From Alphaproteobacteria bacterium (GTDB lineage Bacteria > Pseudomonadota > Alphaproteobacteria > SHVP01): 64,000 bases of DNA. Below are positions 7,711-16,503 of the stretch, piece after piece. The stretch lies in NCBI GenBank assembly GCA_016869765.1, contig VGES01000020.1, positions 1 through 64,000 on the forward strand. Direction: 5' to 3'. How positions within the stretch are numbered: the first letter of the stretch is position 1; each line of letters starts with the position of its first letter. The translations under genes and the position numbers were made by a program. The notes beneath the pieces are model-generated. The model did no database searches. It worked only from the letters and a program-made list of their open reading frames with translations, and was not told the origin of the DNA.

Positions 7711-8496
7711 TCAGGCGCGCGTTGGCGCCAACGCATAGAGCTGGCGATCCGCCAAGACACCCGCGAGGACGGGCGCCAACCGTTCGGCCCAGCGGGCTGC
7801 ACCCGCGGCTGTTTCGACGAGGTCCTGCCGTACCTCGACCATGACGTGCGGGCGCCCAGGCCCTTGACCGTAGGCATCGAGCCCGTACCCGAGCGGGCTC
7901 GATCCGGCGTAGGGCTGGTTGTCTCCGATCACGAGATCGGGTTCAGCGCACAGCGCGACCAGGAGCGGGTCCGCCATCCGGCGATCTCGGTCATAGAGAA
8001 TCCCGACGTGCCACGGCCTGGCGATCCCCTTCATGGCGGGCGTGAACGTGTGAACCATGATCACGGCGTGAACGCCCTTTTCCGACTCGCGAGCCGACAG
8101 CAGCGCCGACGCTTCCCGGTGATAGGGCCAAAAGGCGAGGCGCGCCCGACGCTCGGCCTCCTCGGGCATGATCGTCGCGTTGCCGGGAATCTCTACGCCA
8201 TCGCTCTCCCGGACGATCGAGAACGGCGTACCGGGGGGACGGTTGGCATCGATGAACAGACGCGAGTAGGTGGCGAGCAGCGCCGGAGCATCGAGGAGTC
8301 GGGCGAGTTCGCGGGTCAGGTCCCCGGCGCCGATGTCCCAGGCGATGTGACGATCGAGGGCGCGCGACGGCAATCCGAGGTCCCGATACTCGCTCGGGAT
8401 ATGGCGGCCTGCGTGGTCGCAGAACAACACCAACCGGCGCGATCCGGAAAGATTGACGTGTTCAAAGGCAGACGGCGCTGGCACGACGTTCGACAC
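7711..8496 (-). CDS. N-formylglutamate amidohydrolase family protein (copy 1)
   Basis: A 261-residue cytosolic zinc amidohydrolase-like protein. It shows LVLFCDHAGRHIPSEY near the N-terminus, SRLFIDANRPPGTP, the metal-site region VIMVHTFTPAMKG, and the C-terminal PHVMVEVRQDLV. The family releases formate from N-formylglutamate in histidine degradation, but many members lie outside hut operons and have no assigned substrate. No other hut gene is in the window. A second, quite different member is at 27261. It is divergent from the EamA transporter gene with 80 bases between and heads the DUF1244-gapR run. Confidence 0.88.
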   Translation of the reverse strand: MSNVVPAPSAFEHVNLSGSRRLVLFCDHAGRHIPSEYRDLGLPSRALDRHIAWDIGAGDLTRELARLLDAPALLATYSRLFIDANRPPGTPFSIVRESDGVEIPGNATIMPEEAERRARLAFWPYHREASALLSARESEKGVHAVIMVHTFTPAMKGIARPWHVGILYDRDRRMADPLLVALCAEPDLVIGDNQPYAGSSPLGYGLDAYGQGPGRPHVMVEVRQDLVETAAGAARWAERLAPVLAGVLADRQLYALAPTRA

Positions 8497-8576
8497 CGCC
8501 GAGGTTATAGCGCACCCGGGTCGACGCGGAAGCGCCGTACTTCCTGCTTGGGAACCGGTCCGTTATAACCGCGACC

Positions 8577-9458
8577 GTGACGCGACCGACCCCACTGGCG
8601 CTGGCGTTGCCCGCCCTGCTCGCGGGAGCGACCGCGATTGCGCTCGCCCCGATCTTCGTGCGCCTGAGCGAGACCGGGCCCGTCTCGACGGCGTTCTACC
8701 GGTTGTTCCTGTCGTTGCCACCCCTGTGGCTCGCGGTCACGCTGTTCGATCGAGCGATCGGAACACGACGCGTCGCCTCGCGGATGCCGTGGCTCGCCTT
8801 GTCCGGGTTCTGCTTTGCCGCCGATCTCGCGACCTGGCACTGGTCGATCGTGCTCACGTCCGTTTCGAGCGCCACGTTGTTCGCCAATTTTGCCCCGATC
8901 TGGGTGACGCTCGGCGCCTGGCTGTTTCTCGGGGAACGAATCGCCGGCGGCTTCATCGCCGGGCTCGTCATTGCGCTCAGCGGTGCGGCGTTGGTGATGG
9001 GTGTCAGCATGGGCGTCGGGAATCAATTGGCTGGCGACTCGCTGGCCATGGTGGCCGGCGTTTTCTACGGCGGCTACCTGCTACTCACCAAGTTCACGCG
9101 CGCCCAGTTGTCGACGGCGACCGTCATGTTCTATTCGGCCGTGGCTTCGGCGGCTTGCCTGTTGCCGGCGGCTTGGCTGAGCGAGGGCGTGACGTGGCCC
9201 GCTTCGCTCGATGGCTGGTTGGTCCTGGTCGCGCTGGCGCTGGTCTCCCACGTCGGAGGACAGGGCCTCATCGCGTTTTCCCTTGCCCACCTGCCGGTCG
9301 CTTTCTCGTCTGTGGCGCTGTTGTTTCAGCCGGTGTTGGCGACCGCCTTTGCCTGGTGGCTGTTGGCCGAACCGATCGGTTGGTGGCAGGGCGTTGGCGG
9401 CATTGTCGTGCTGGCAGGCATCGCGATCGCCCACCGCTACAGCGTGGGTCGGTCGTGA
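8577..9458 (+). CDS. EamA/DMT superfamily transporter
   Basis: A 293-residue inner-membrane protein with ten hydrophobic segments in two EamA repeats (first from about residue 10, second from about 155, the latter starting MVAGVFYGGYLLLTKF). The family exports or imports small metabolites; substrate unknown. The start is GTG at 8577. The gene ends in GTGA, where its TGA overlaps the GTG start of the MFS gene by 4 bases, so the two transporters are probably made together. Confidence 0.9.
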   Translation: MTRPTPLALALPALLAGATAIALAPIFVRLSETGPVSTAFYRLFLSLPPLWLAVTLFDRAIGTRRVASRMPWLALSGFCFAADLATWHWSIVLTSVSSATLFANFAPIWVTLGAWLFLGERIAGGFIAGLVIALSGAALVMGVSMGVGNQLAGDSLAMVAGVFYGGYLLLTKFTRAQLSTATVMFYSAVASAACLLPAAWLSEGVTWPASLDGWLVLVALALVSHVGGQGLIAFSLAHLPVAFSSVALLFQPVLATAFAWWLLAEPIGWWQGVGGIVVLAGIAIAHRYSVGRS

Positions 9459-10702
9459 ATCGCTCGCGCGACCTCGGGTCGTTTTTGGGTTGGACCATCT
9501 GGGGCCTGGGGGCCCTGTTCTACGCGTACGCCTATTTTCAGCGCGTCGCCCCGAGCGTCATGACCAGCGAACTCATGCGCGAGTTCGACGTCACCGCAGC
9601 CGCCCTCGGCAACCTCTCGGCTTTCTACTTCTACCCCTACGCGCTTCTGCAGATACCGCTCGGCATGATGATCGATCGGCTCGGACCCCGCCGCGCGATT
9701 CTGGCCGCCGCCGCCCTGTGCACGATCGGAAGCTTCCTGTTCGCGCTCACGCCATCCGTGACCGGCGCTTCCCTCGGCCGGTTGCTGATCGGCGCCGGTG
9801 CGAGCATCTCGTGGGTCGGAACGCTCGCCCTGGCGATGCACTGGTTGCCGGCACGGCGTTTCGCGACCGTTACGGGTCTCACCCTTCTGTTCGGGCTGGT
9901 CGGCGCGGTCATCGGCCAGGCCCCGTTGGCCGCCTTGATGACACTCGCCGGTTGGCGCGATGCCATGTTGGGAGCGGCGGTCGTCATGCTGATCGTGGCC
10001 GGGGCATGCCTCGTGCTGGTGCGCGATCACGACGCGGGCATGAGCGTGAGCGGACCGCGACCCGGGGTTCTCGCCTCGCTCCTCCTCGTCTTGCGCGACC
10101 GCCAGGCCTGGAAGGTTGCGATTTTCACCGGTTTCATGGTGACCCCGATGGCCGCGTTCGCCGGGCTGTGGGGGGTCCCGTTCGTGGTCCAAGCCTATGG
10201 CCTCGACGTGACGGCCGCTGGCGCCTCGGTTTCGCTCATTCTTGTCGGCTGGGCGATTGGCGGCCCGCTCGCGGGCTGGATTTCCGATCGTTTGCAGCGG
10301 CGCCGACCGGTCATGGCCACGGGCTGCGCCATGGTCATCACCTGTTGGCTGCTCCTCTTGGGCGTCGAGGCCCCGCTGTGGGTCTTTCAGGTCCTGCTGC
10401 TGGTCAACGGCCTAGCGAGCGGCGCCATCATCCTCAACTTCGCCGCCATTCGCGACATCGTGGCGACCCCCGTGGTGGCGGCAGCAATGGGGCTCGTCAA
10501 CATGATCGGGATGGGGTTCTCGGCGCTGGCGCTGCCCCTCCTCGGCCTGCTCCTCGACTGGCAATGGCAGGGAGTCGTCGTCGACGGCGTTCGCCAGTAT
10601 TCGGCCGAGGCCTATCGCAACGCCTTCTGGTGCTTTCCCGCCAGCATGATCGTCAGCTTCACGGCCATCCTCATGCTCCGTCCGGGATCGCGAGGACGCT
10701 AG
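9455..10702 (+). CDS. MFS transporter
   Basis: This 415-residue major-facilitator protein has twelve hydrophobic segments. The loop 2-3 motif is GMMIDRLGPRRAIL and its repeat in the second half is GWISDRLQRRRPVM. FYAYAYFQRVAPSVM in the first helix is common in a proteobacterial MFS group annotated for sugar phosphate or dicarboxylate-like uptake, but the substrate is not determinable. The start is the GTG overlapping the EamA stop; the track's longer ORF reads back through eamA out of frame. Its TAG shares the palindrome CTAG with the stop of the convergent acyl-CoA dehydrogenase. Confidence 0.9.
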   Translation: MNRSRDLGSFLGWTIWGLGALFYAYAYFQRVAPSVMTSELMREFDVTAAALGNLSAFYFYPYALLQIPLGMMIDRLGPRRAILAAAALCTIGSFLFALTPSVTGASLGRLLIGAGASISWVGTLALAMHWLPARRFATVTGLTLLFGLVGAVIGQAPLAALMTLAGWRDAMLGAAVVMLIVAGACLVLVRDHDAGMSVSGPRPGVLASLLLVLRDRQAWKVAIFTGFMVTPMAAFAGLWGVPFVVQAYGLDVTAAGASVSLILVGWAIGGPLAGWISDRLQRRRPVMATGCAMVITCWLLLLGVEAPLWVFQVLLLVNGLASGAIILNFAAIRDIVATPVVAAAMGLVNMIGMGFSALALPLLGLLLDWQWQGVVVDGVRQYSAEAYRNAFWCFPASMIVSFTAILMLRPGSRGR

Positions 10703-11931
10703 CGCTTCAGCAGTTCCTTGGCGATGATCATGCGGCGAATTTCCTTGGTGCCACCGCCGATTTCGTGAATTTTGGCAGCCCGGTAGATGCGGTTGACCTC
10801 GGTTTCCCGCATAAAGCCCATGCCCCCGTGAATCTGGACGGCCTCGTCGCAAATCTTCATCCCATTTTCCCCGACGATCATGAACGCCGCCGCCGTCAAG
10901 GCGTGAATGTCGCCGCGACCGCCCTGTCCGCCTTCCAAGCCGTTGCACGCCGCCAACGCCCGATAGGCTAGCACCTTCATCGACTCGAGCTGGACGTACA
11001 TCTCGGCCAGTTTCGACTGGATCATCTGGAAACTGCCGATGGCCTGGCCGAACTGCTGTCGGGTCTTCGCGTAGTCCAGCGCCAGGTCGAAGGCCCGTTC
11101 CGTGGCCCCGATCACCGACATCGAACAAAATCCCCGTTCGATGTCGAGACCCGACATCATGACGCCGACCCCTCCGTGTTCGGGCCCGATCATGTTGCGC
11201 ACTGGCACACGACAATCGTCGAAGAACAGTTCGCCCGTCGGGCTACCCCGAATTCCCATCTTGTCGAACTTGGGTCCGGCGCGAAAACCCGAAAAGCTCT
11301 TTTCGACCACGAATGCCGAGATACCGCGATTGCCACGTTCGGGCGCGGTCTTGGCATACACCAACACGACATCGGCGATCGGGCCGTTGGTGATGAAGAT
11401 CTTGCTGCCATTCAGCCGATAGTCGCCGCCGTCGCGAACAGCGGTCGTGCGCATCCCACCCAACGCATCGGAGCCGGCGTTGGGTTCGGTCATCCCGAGG
11501 GCCCCGACGAGGCTTCCTTCGCAGAGCCCGGGCAGATAGTTGCGGCGCAGATATTCGCTGCCATTGCGGTAGATGTTGTTGACGCAGAGGTTGTCGTGGC
11601 TCTGCCAACTGGTGGCGATCGAGGGCTCGACACGACCCAGGGCCTGCCCGAGCAATCCGGCCGAGAACAAATCCAACCCCTGGCCGCCGTACGTTCTAGG
11701 GACGCTGGCGCCAAGGACCCCGAGGTCGGCCAGCATGCGAAAGCCGTTCTCGGGCCACCACGCCTCGCGGTCCATTCGGTCGCCGAGGGCGCCGAACCTG
11801 GCCCGCGCCGAACGCGTGATCTGATTGAGCAGGGCCTGATGCTCGTCCGAGAGATCGAAGTTCACCGAGTTCACCGGCCCGCCCAGCATGCCGCTATCGT
11901 CGGGCTGCTCGACCGAAGTCCGTTGGGTCAT
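10699..11931 (-). CDS. Acyl-CoA dehydrogenase, isovaleryl-CoA-dehydrogenase-like
   Basis: A 410-residue FAD enzyme with the three acyl-CoA dehydrogenase domains: N-terminal helices, the middle sheet (LGMTEPNAGSDALG, KIFITNGPIADVVLVYAK) and the C-terminal helical domain (ARTRQQFGQAIGSFQMIQ-like, VQIHGGMGFMRETEVNRIYR). The catalytic Glu of straight-chain enzymes (IYEGT) is absent: the sequence there is EIGGGTKEI. The alternative base used by isovaleryl-CoA dehydrogenase (LDLER) is present as SGLDIERGF. A branched-chain or aryl substrate is therefore likely, fitting leucine catabolism, although no carboxylase or lyase genes are adjacent. Confidence 0.9.
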   Translation of the reverse strand: MTQRTSVEQPDDSGMLGGPVNSVNFDLSDEHQALLNQITRSARARFGALGDRMDREAWWPENGFRMLADLGVLGASVPRTYGGQGLDLFSAGLLGQALGRVEPSIATSWQSHDNLCVNNIYRNGSEYLRRNYLPGLCEGSLVGALGMTEPNAGSDALGGMRTTAVRDGGDYRLNGSKIFITNGPIADVVLVYAKTAPERGNRGISAFVVEKSFSGFRAGPKFDKMGIRGSPTGELFFDDCRVPVRNMIGPEHGGVGVMMSGLDIERGFCSMSVIGATERAFDLALDYAKTRQQFGQAIGSFQMIQSKLAEMYVQLESMKVLAYRALAACNGLEGGQGGRGDIHALTAAAFMIVGENGMKICDEAVQIHGGMGFMRETEVNRIYRAAKIHEIGGGTKEIRRMIIAKELLKR

Positions 11932-11939
11932 GGCTCCTC

Positions 11940-12494
11940 CTAGATGTCGCGACCGATCCGTCGGCGCAACTCACGCAAGTTTTCCTTGCCGCCAACCAGA
12001 TGGGGGTTGATCGCCATCGCACGCTCGAATGCCGCGATTGCGGCTTCGACTTGGTCGAGGTTCGTCCGAATCAGGCCGAGCCCAGACAACGCTCCGAAAT
12101 GGCGTGGTTCCAGTTCGAGCGTACGGTCGATATCGCGCAACGACGACGGTAGATCGCCCATGAGATAGAGCAACGTCGCCCGCCGATTCCAGCCCTCCGC
12201 CAGCTTCGGGTCAATCTCGATCACGGAATTGAACTGCGCCAGCGCATCGATCATCTGGCCGCGATTCATAGCCTCGTTGCCGCGTTCCAGGAGCCTGTTC
12301 ACGGTCTCATTGCCCGACTCGAACCAGATCGACCAGATCAGCGCCTCGATCGCGCGAGCTTCTTGGACGTTCTGCGTCGCCTGCAGCCGCGTGAACAGGT
12401 CCTTGAGCCGCTCATCGTCCTGACGAGCCATTCCGGTCGGGGCTGCCATGAGAGCTACCAGCGAAACGAGGAGCGCCAAGAAAAACCGCGTCAT
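11940..12494 (-). CDS. Secreted tetratricopeptide repeat protein
   Basis: The product has 184 residues from the ATG at 12494. A signal peptide MTRFFLALLVSLVALMAAPTGMA precedes about three TPR units (LERGNEAMNRGQMIDALAQFNSVIEIDP, GWNRRATLLYLMGDLPSSLRDIDRTLELEP, ALSGLGLIRTNLDQVEAAIAAFERAMAINP). The location is probably periplasmic and the role is protein-protein interaction; the partner is unknown. It is divergent from pyruvate kinase and ends 8 bases upstream of the acyl-CoA dehydrogenase start, so they may share a transcript. The track start at 12611 lies inside the pyk coding region. Confidence 0.85.
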   Translation of the reverse strand: MTRFFLALLVSLVALMAAPTGMARQDDERLKDLFTRLQATQNVQEARAIEALIWSIWFESGNETVNRLLERGNEAMNRGQMIDALAQFNSVIEIDPKLAEGWNRRATLLYLMGDLPSSLRDIDRTLELEPRHFGALSGLGLIRTNLDQVEAAIAAFERAMAINPHLVGGKENLRELRRRIGRDI

Positions 12495-12577
12495 CGAGTT
12501 ACGATACGCCGGAGAACCGCGAGGGCCAAGAGTGGTCCCGGCTGGCCCCCGCCGGGGCACCCGACTACGATCCGGCC

Positions 12578-14020
12578 ATGTTCCGAGGCCGCCATACCAA
12601 GGTCGTCGCAACGCTCGGTCCTGCGAGTTCGAGCCCGGAGCAGATTCGCGCGCTGTTCGATGCCGGCGCAGACGTGTTTCGCCTGAACATGAGTCACGGG
12701 GGCAGCGACGATCACCGTTTGCGCTACGAGGCCATTCGTCGCATCGAGAAACGCGCCCAGCGCCCGATCGGAATCCTCGCCGACCTGCAGGGGCCGAAGT
12801 TGCGCATCGGACGCTTCGCCACCGAGCGGGTCGCGCTGCGGGCTGGGCAGAGGTTTCGCCTCGACTCGGATCCGACGATCGGCAGCGAGGACCGGGTTCA
12901 CCTACCCCACCCCGAGATCCTCGCCGCCCTTCGCGATGGCACGGAAGTCCTGCTCGACGACGGAAAGATCCGATTGCGCGTCGAGCGACGCACCGACCAA
13001 TTGGCCGAGACGATCGTCCAGACGGGCGGAACGCTATCCAACAACAAGGGCGTCAACGTTCCGGGCGTCGTGCTGCCGATGCGGGCGATGACCGAGAAGG
13101 ATCGTCGCGACCTCGACTTCGTCCTCAACCTGGGGGTCGACTGGGTCGGCCTTTCTTTCGTTCAGCGCGCCGAAGACGTCGCCGAGGCACGAAAGCTGAT
13201 CGCCGGCCGCGCCGGTCTGCTGGCCAAGATCGAGAAACCGTCGGCGTTGGCCGCCCTCGACGATATCGTCGAGATCGTCGACGGCATCATGGTGGCGCGC
13301 GGCGATCTCGGTGTCGAACTGCCGCTGGAAACCGTCCCGGGCCTGCAGAAACGAATCGTGTCGGCCGCACGGCAGGCCGGGAAACCGGTCGTGGTCGCAA
13401 CGCAGATGCTCGAATCGATGATCGGCGCGCCAAGCCCGACGCGTGCCGAGGTGTCCGACGTGGCGACGGCGGTTTACGACGGCGCCGACGCCGTCATGTT
13501 GTCGGCCGAGTCGGCGGCGGGACAGTACCCGACCGAAGCGGTCGCGATGATGGATCGGATCATTCGCCAGACCGAGCGCGAAACCGTCTACCACCAACTG
13601 CGGGCCGCATGGCACCCGGGGACCGAAGCGACATCGGCGGATGCGATCAGCACCGCAGCCCGGCAAGTGGCCGAGACGCTGGGCGCGACCGCCATCGTCA
13701 CGTTCACCACGACGGGTTCCACGGCATTGCGAACCGCGCGCCAACGCCCCGCGGTTCCGGTCATGGTGATGACGCCGCGGCGCGGCACCGCCCGCCGACT
13801 TGCGGTCCTGTGGGGCGCGCACTGCGTGCGGGAGAAGAATATCGACGACTTCGCGGAGATGGTCGAGCGGGCCAGCCGCGCCGCCGCCCGGGAAGGCCTG
13901 GCGAAGCCCGGCGAGCGGATCGTCATCACCGCCGGCGTTCCTTTCGGCACACCCGGCGCGACGAACATTCTGCGAATCGCCCTGGTCGAGGATGCGTCGG
14001 CTCCACCGACCGGCGACTGA
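12578..14020 (+). CDS. pyk: Pyruvate kinase
   Basis: This 480-residue glycolytic enzyme converts phosphoenolpyruvate and ADP to pyruvate and ATP. It contains the N-terminal KVVATLGPASSS, the RLNMSHGG substrate loop, the catalytic lysine segment LLAKIEKPSALAALDDIV, the metal-binding GIMVARGDLGVELPLE and the ATQMLESMI helix, then a C-terminal allosteric domain. Length matches the bacterial family. Its TGA overlaps by one base the ATG of the methyltransferase gene (TGATG), so the two are probably one transcript. Confidence 0.96.
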   Translation: MFRGRHTKVVATLGPASSSPEQIRALFDAGADVFRLNMSHGGSDDHRLRYEAIRRIEKRAQRPIGILADLQGPKLRIGRFATERVALRAGQRFRLDSDPTIGSEDRVHLPHPEILAALRDGTEVLLDDGKIRLRVERRTDQLAETIVQTGGTLSNNKGVNVPGVVLPMRAMTEKDRRDLDFVLNLGVDWVGLSFVQRAEDVAEARKLIAGRAGLLAKIEKPSALAALDDIVEIVDGIMVARGDLGVELPLETVPGLQKRIVSAARQAGKPVVVATQMLESMIGAPSPTRAEVSDVATAVYDGADAVMLSAESAAGQYPTEAVAMMDRIIRQTERETVYHQLRAAWHPGTEATSADAISTAARQVAETLGATAIVTFTTTGSTALRTARQRPAVPVMVMTPRRGTARRLAVLWGAHCVREKNIDDFAEMVERASRAAAREGLAKPGERIVITAGVPFGTPGATNILRIALVEDASAPPTGD

Positions 14021-15207
14021 TGTCGATCGACGCGACCGTTCGCCTGCAACCTGGAGCGCACACGCGCATCGCCCATGGGCACCCGTGGGCGTTCTCCAAC
14101 GAAATTGTCATGGGCCCGGAAGCAAAGACTTTGGCACGGGGGAGCATCGTGCGCGTCGTCGGCGACGACGGGCGGGACTTCGGTGCCGCCTTCTTCAATC
14201 CGCACAGTCTGATTTCGCTGCGGTTGCTCCGCTCACCGGCCGATCGCCCGATCGACGCCCAGTTCCTGGGCGAGAGGCTGTCGCGTGCGCTCACCTTGCG
14301 CCAGGCTCTCTACGACGAGCCATTCTATCGCCTCGTCCACGCGGAGGCCGACAGCCTACCCGGGTTGATCGTCGATCGTTACGGCGACGTGCTGAGCGTC
14401 CAGGCCAATTGCGCCGGGATGGACAACCTGATCGAAGAGCTCGTGGGGGCGCTGACGGCCATGCTGCAACCGCGGACGATCGTCCTGCGCAGCGATTCCT
14501 CGGCGCGAACGCTCGAGGGTTTGGAGCGATCGGTCCGCGTCGTCGGTCAGCCGCTGGCGGGGCCGATCGGTTTGCGCGAGAACGGCGCCACGTTCCGTGC
14601 CGATCTCGAACATGGCCAGAAGACCGGCTGGTTTTTCGATCAACGCGACAATCGGGCCTTCATGGCCGCGCTATGCCAGGGGCGCCGGGTCGCTGACTTC
14701 TACACGTACCTTGGCGGCTTCGCGATTCAAGCCGCGCGCGGCGGCGCCAGTTCCGTCCTGGCCGTCGACCGATCCGAGGATTCCTTGGCGCTGGCAACGA
14801 TCGCCGCGACGGAGAACGGCGTCGGCGATCGCGTGGCGTTCAAGGCCGCCTCGGTGTTCGATTGCCTCGAAGAGCTGGCGGCTCGGGGGGAACGCTTCGA
14901 CGTCGTGATCGGCGATCCACCCGCGTTCGTCAAGTCGCGCAAGTCCTTGCCTTCCGGCGTCAAGGGCTACCGCAAGCTCGCCCAGCTCACGGCACGGCTC
15001 GTCGCTCCAGGCGGCTTCCTGTTCCTGGCATCGTGTTCGCAGGCCGTGGAGGCCGAGCGCTTTCACCGCGAAATCGCGATCGGGATCGCCAAGGCGCGCC
15101 GCGACGCCCGGATCATTCGCACGGCGGGCGCCGGCCCCGATCATCCGGAACACCCCCAGCTCCCCCAGTCGACATACCTCAAAGCGCAGGTGTTCTGCCT
15201 CGACTGA
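14020..15207 (+). CDS. RlmI-type class I rRNA methyltransferase with N-terminal PUA domain
   Basis: A 395-residue protein. The PUA-like N-terminus (residues 1-80) has RIAHGHPWAFSNEI, the middle domain has VDRYGDVLSVQANC, and the SAM domain has VADFYTYLGGFAIQAARGGASSVLAVDRS with the DPPAF motif (VVIGDPPAFVKSRKS). The family methylates C5 of a 23S rRNA cytidine (RlmI) or acts on related targets; which base is modified here is not certain. The ATG overlaps the pyk stop. The 919-residue track ORF merges it with a spurious upstream frame. It converges on glcF with 2 bases between stops. Confidence 0.9.
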   Translation: MSIDATVRLQPGAHTRIAHGHPWAFSNEIVMGPEAKTLARGSIVRVVGDDGRDFGAAFFNPHSLISLRLLRSPADRPIDAQFLGERLSRALTLRQALYDEPFYRLVHAEADSLPGLIVDRYGDVLSVQANCAGMDNLIEELVGALTAMLQPRTIVLRSDSSARTLEGLERSVRVVGQPLAGPIGLRENGATFRADLEHGQKTGWFFDQRDNRAFMAALCQGRRVADFYTYLGGFAIQAARGGASSVLAVDRSEDSLALATIAATENGVGDRVAFKAASVFDCLEELAARGERFDVVIGDPPAFVKSRKSLPSGVKGYRKLAQLTARLVAPGGFLFLASCSQAVEAERFHREIAIGIAKARRDARIIRTAGAGPDHPEHPQLPQSTYLKAQVFCLD

Positions 15208-15209
15208 GA

Positions 15210-16502
15210 TCACCGAACGAGTGGGGACGGGCGCTCGCCGCCAGTCGCCCAGTCGAGCAACTCGACGGTGTGGAGCACCGGCGTACGCCCGTATTGCGCC
15301 AACTGAACCTTGCAGCCGATGTTCCCCGTCGCGATGGCGTCGGCGCCAGCGGCATCGAGCATGGACGCCTTCTCTCGTCCCAGAATCGCGGCGATTTCGG
15401 GCTGGAGAACGTTGTATGTACCGGCGGAACCGCAGCACAGGTGCTCATCGGCGACGTCGACGAGTTTGAACCCGGCCGCGGCGAGAAGTTTCTTGGGCAG
15501 CGTCGTCAGTTTTTGCCCATGCTGCATGGAACAGGAGGACTGATAGACCACTACCTGATCTCCGGCAGCTCCCGTAACCGGGGGAAGTCCGAGGCGATCG
15601 AGCAATTCGGTCACGTCTAGGGCGAGCGACGAGACCTTCGTTGCTGGTTCGGCGAGCGCCGGATCGTGTCGGAACTGAAAACCCCAATCCTTGACATGGG
15701 TGCCGCAACCGGAAGCGTTGACCACGACGGCATCGAGGGCCCCGGCCGCGAGTTCCCGGTGCCAGGCCGTTATGGTCGCGGCCGCGGCAGTCTTCGCCTC
15801 GTCCGCGCGCCCGAGGTGGTGGGCAAGCGAACCGCAACACCCCGTCCCGCGCGCGATGACGACCTCACAGCCCGCGCGCCGTAGCAACCGAATCGTCGCA
15901 TCGTTGATCGCCGGATCAATCGCCCGTTGTACGCAGCCGGTCAGGAGCGCGACACGGGCGCGTCGGAGACCAACGGCGGGGAGCGTCTGGGGCGTGTCCC
16001 AGGGCGAAGGACCGCGCGGCACGACACCCGCCAGTCGCTGAGCCGCGCCCAGCCGACCCGGAAGCCGTAGCCCAACCGCTCGTCCGACCCGCGCCAAGGC
16101 GAGCAACGGCCGGAGCCGAGCGGGAAAGGGCAAGGTCCGTGCGAGTAGACGGCGCAGCGCGCGGTCCCGCCATGGCCGACTATAGGTCCGTTCGATGTGG
16201 ACACGGGCGTGATCGACCAGATGCATGTAATTGACGCCCGACGGGCAGGTCGTCATGCAGGACAGGCAAGAGAGGCACCGATCGATGTGGCGAGCCGTGC
16301 GCTCGGTCGCGGGCCGATCGTTCTCCAGCATTTCCTTGATCAGGTAGATCCGGCCGCGCGGACCATCGAGTTCATCGCCGAGCAGTCGGTAAGTCGGACA
16401 CGTCGCATTGCAGAAGCCGCAATGGACGCAGCGCCGCAGGATCGAATCGGCGTCCTGGATCTCGGGGTTGCGGCGCTGCTCGGCGCTGAAACGTGTCTGC
16501 AC
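15210..16502 (-). CDS. glcF: Glycolate oxidase iron-sulfur subunit
   Basis: This 430-residue subunit carries two ferredoxin-type clusters, CVHCGFCNATCPTY near residue 25 and CLSCLSCMTTCPSG near 75. Two CCG-type repeats follow (GTGCCGSLAHHLG and ADEHLCCGSAGTY). It passes electrons from the flavin subunits to the quinone pool. The GTG at 16502 gives the typical N-terminus VQTRFSAEQRRNPEIQ and lies one base after the glcE stop; the track start at 16946 is inside glcE. It is the last gene of glcDEF. Confidence 0.94.
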   Translation of the reverse strand: MQTRFSAEQRRNPEIQDADSILRRCVHCGFCNATCPTYRLLGDELDGPRGRIYLIKEMLENDRPATERTARHIDRCLSCLSCMTTCPSGVNYMHLVDHARVHIERTYSRPWRDRALRRLLARTLPFPARLRPLLALARVGRAVGLRLPGRLGAAQRLAGVVPRGPSPWDTPQTLPAVGLRRARVALLTGCVQRAIDPAINDATIRLLRRAGCEVVIARGTGCCGSLAHHLGRADEAKTAAAATITAWHRELAAGALDAVVVNASGCGTHVKDWGFQFRHDPALAEPATKVSSLALDVTELLDRLGLPPVTGAAGDQVVVYQSSCSMQHGQKLTTLPKKLLAAAGFKLVDVADEHLCCGSAGTYNVLQPEIAAILGREKASMLDAAGADAIATGNIGCKVQLAQYGRTPVLHTVELLDWATGGERPSPLVR

Positions 16503-16503
16503 G

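Noticed and set aside
12448-14019. N-terminal 524 codons of the 919-residue ORF in the track
   Set aside because: This part overlaps pyruvate kinase in another frame; the true methyltransferase starts at 14020.
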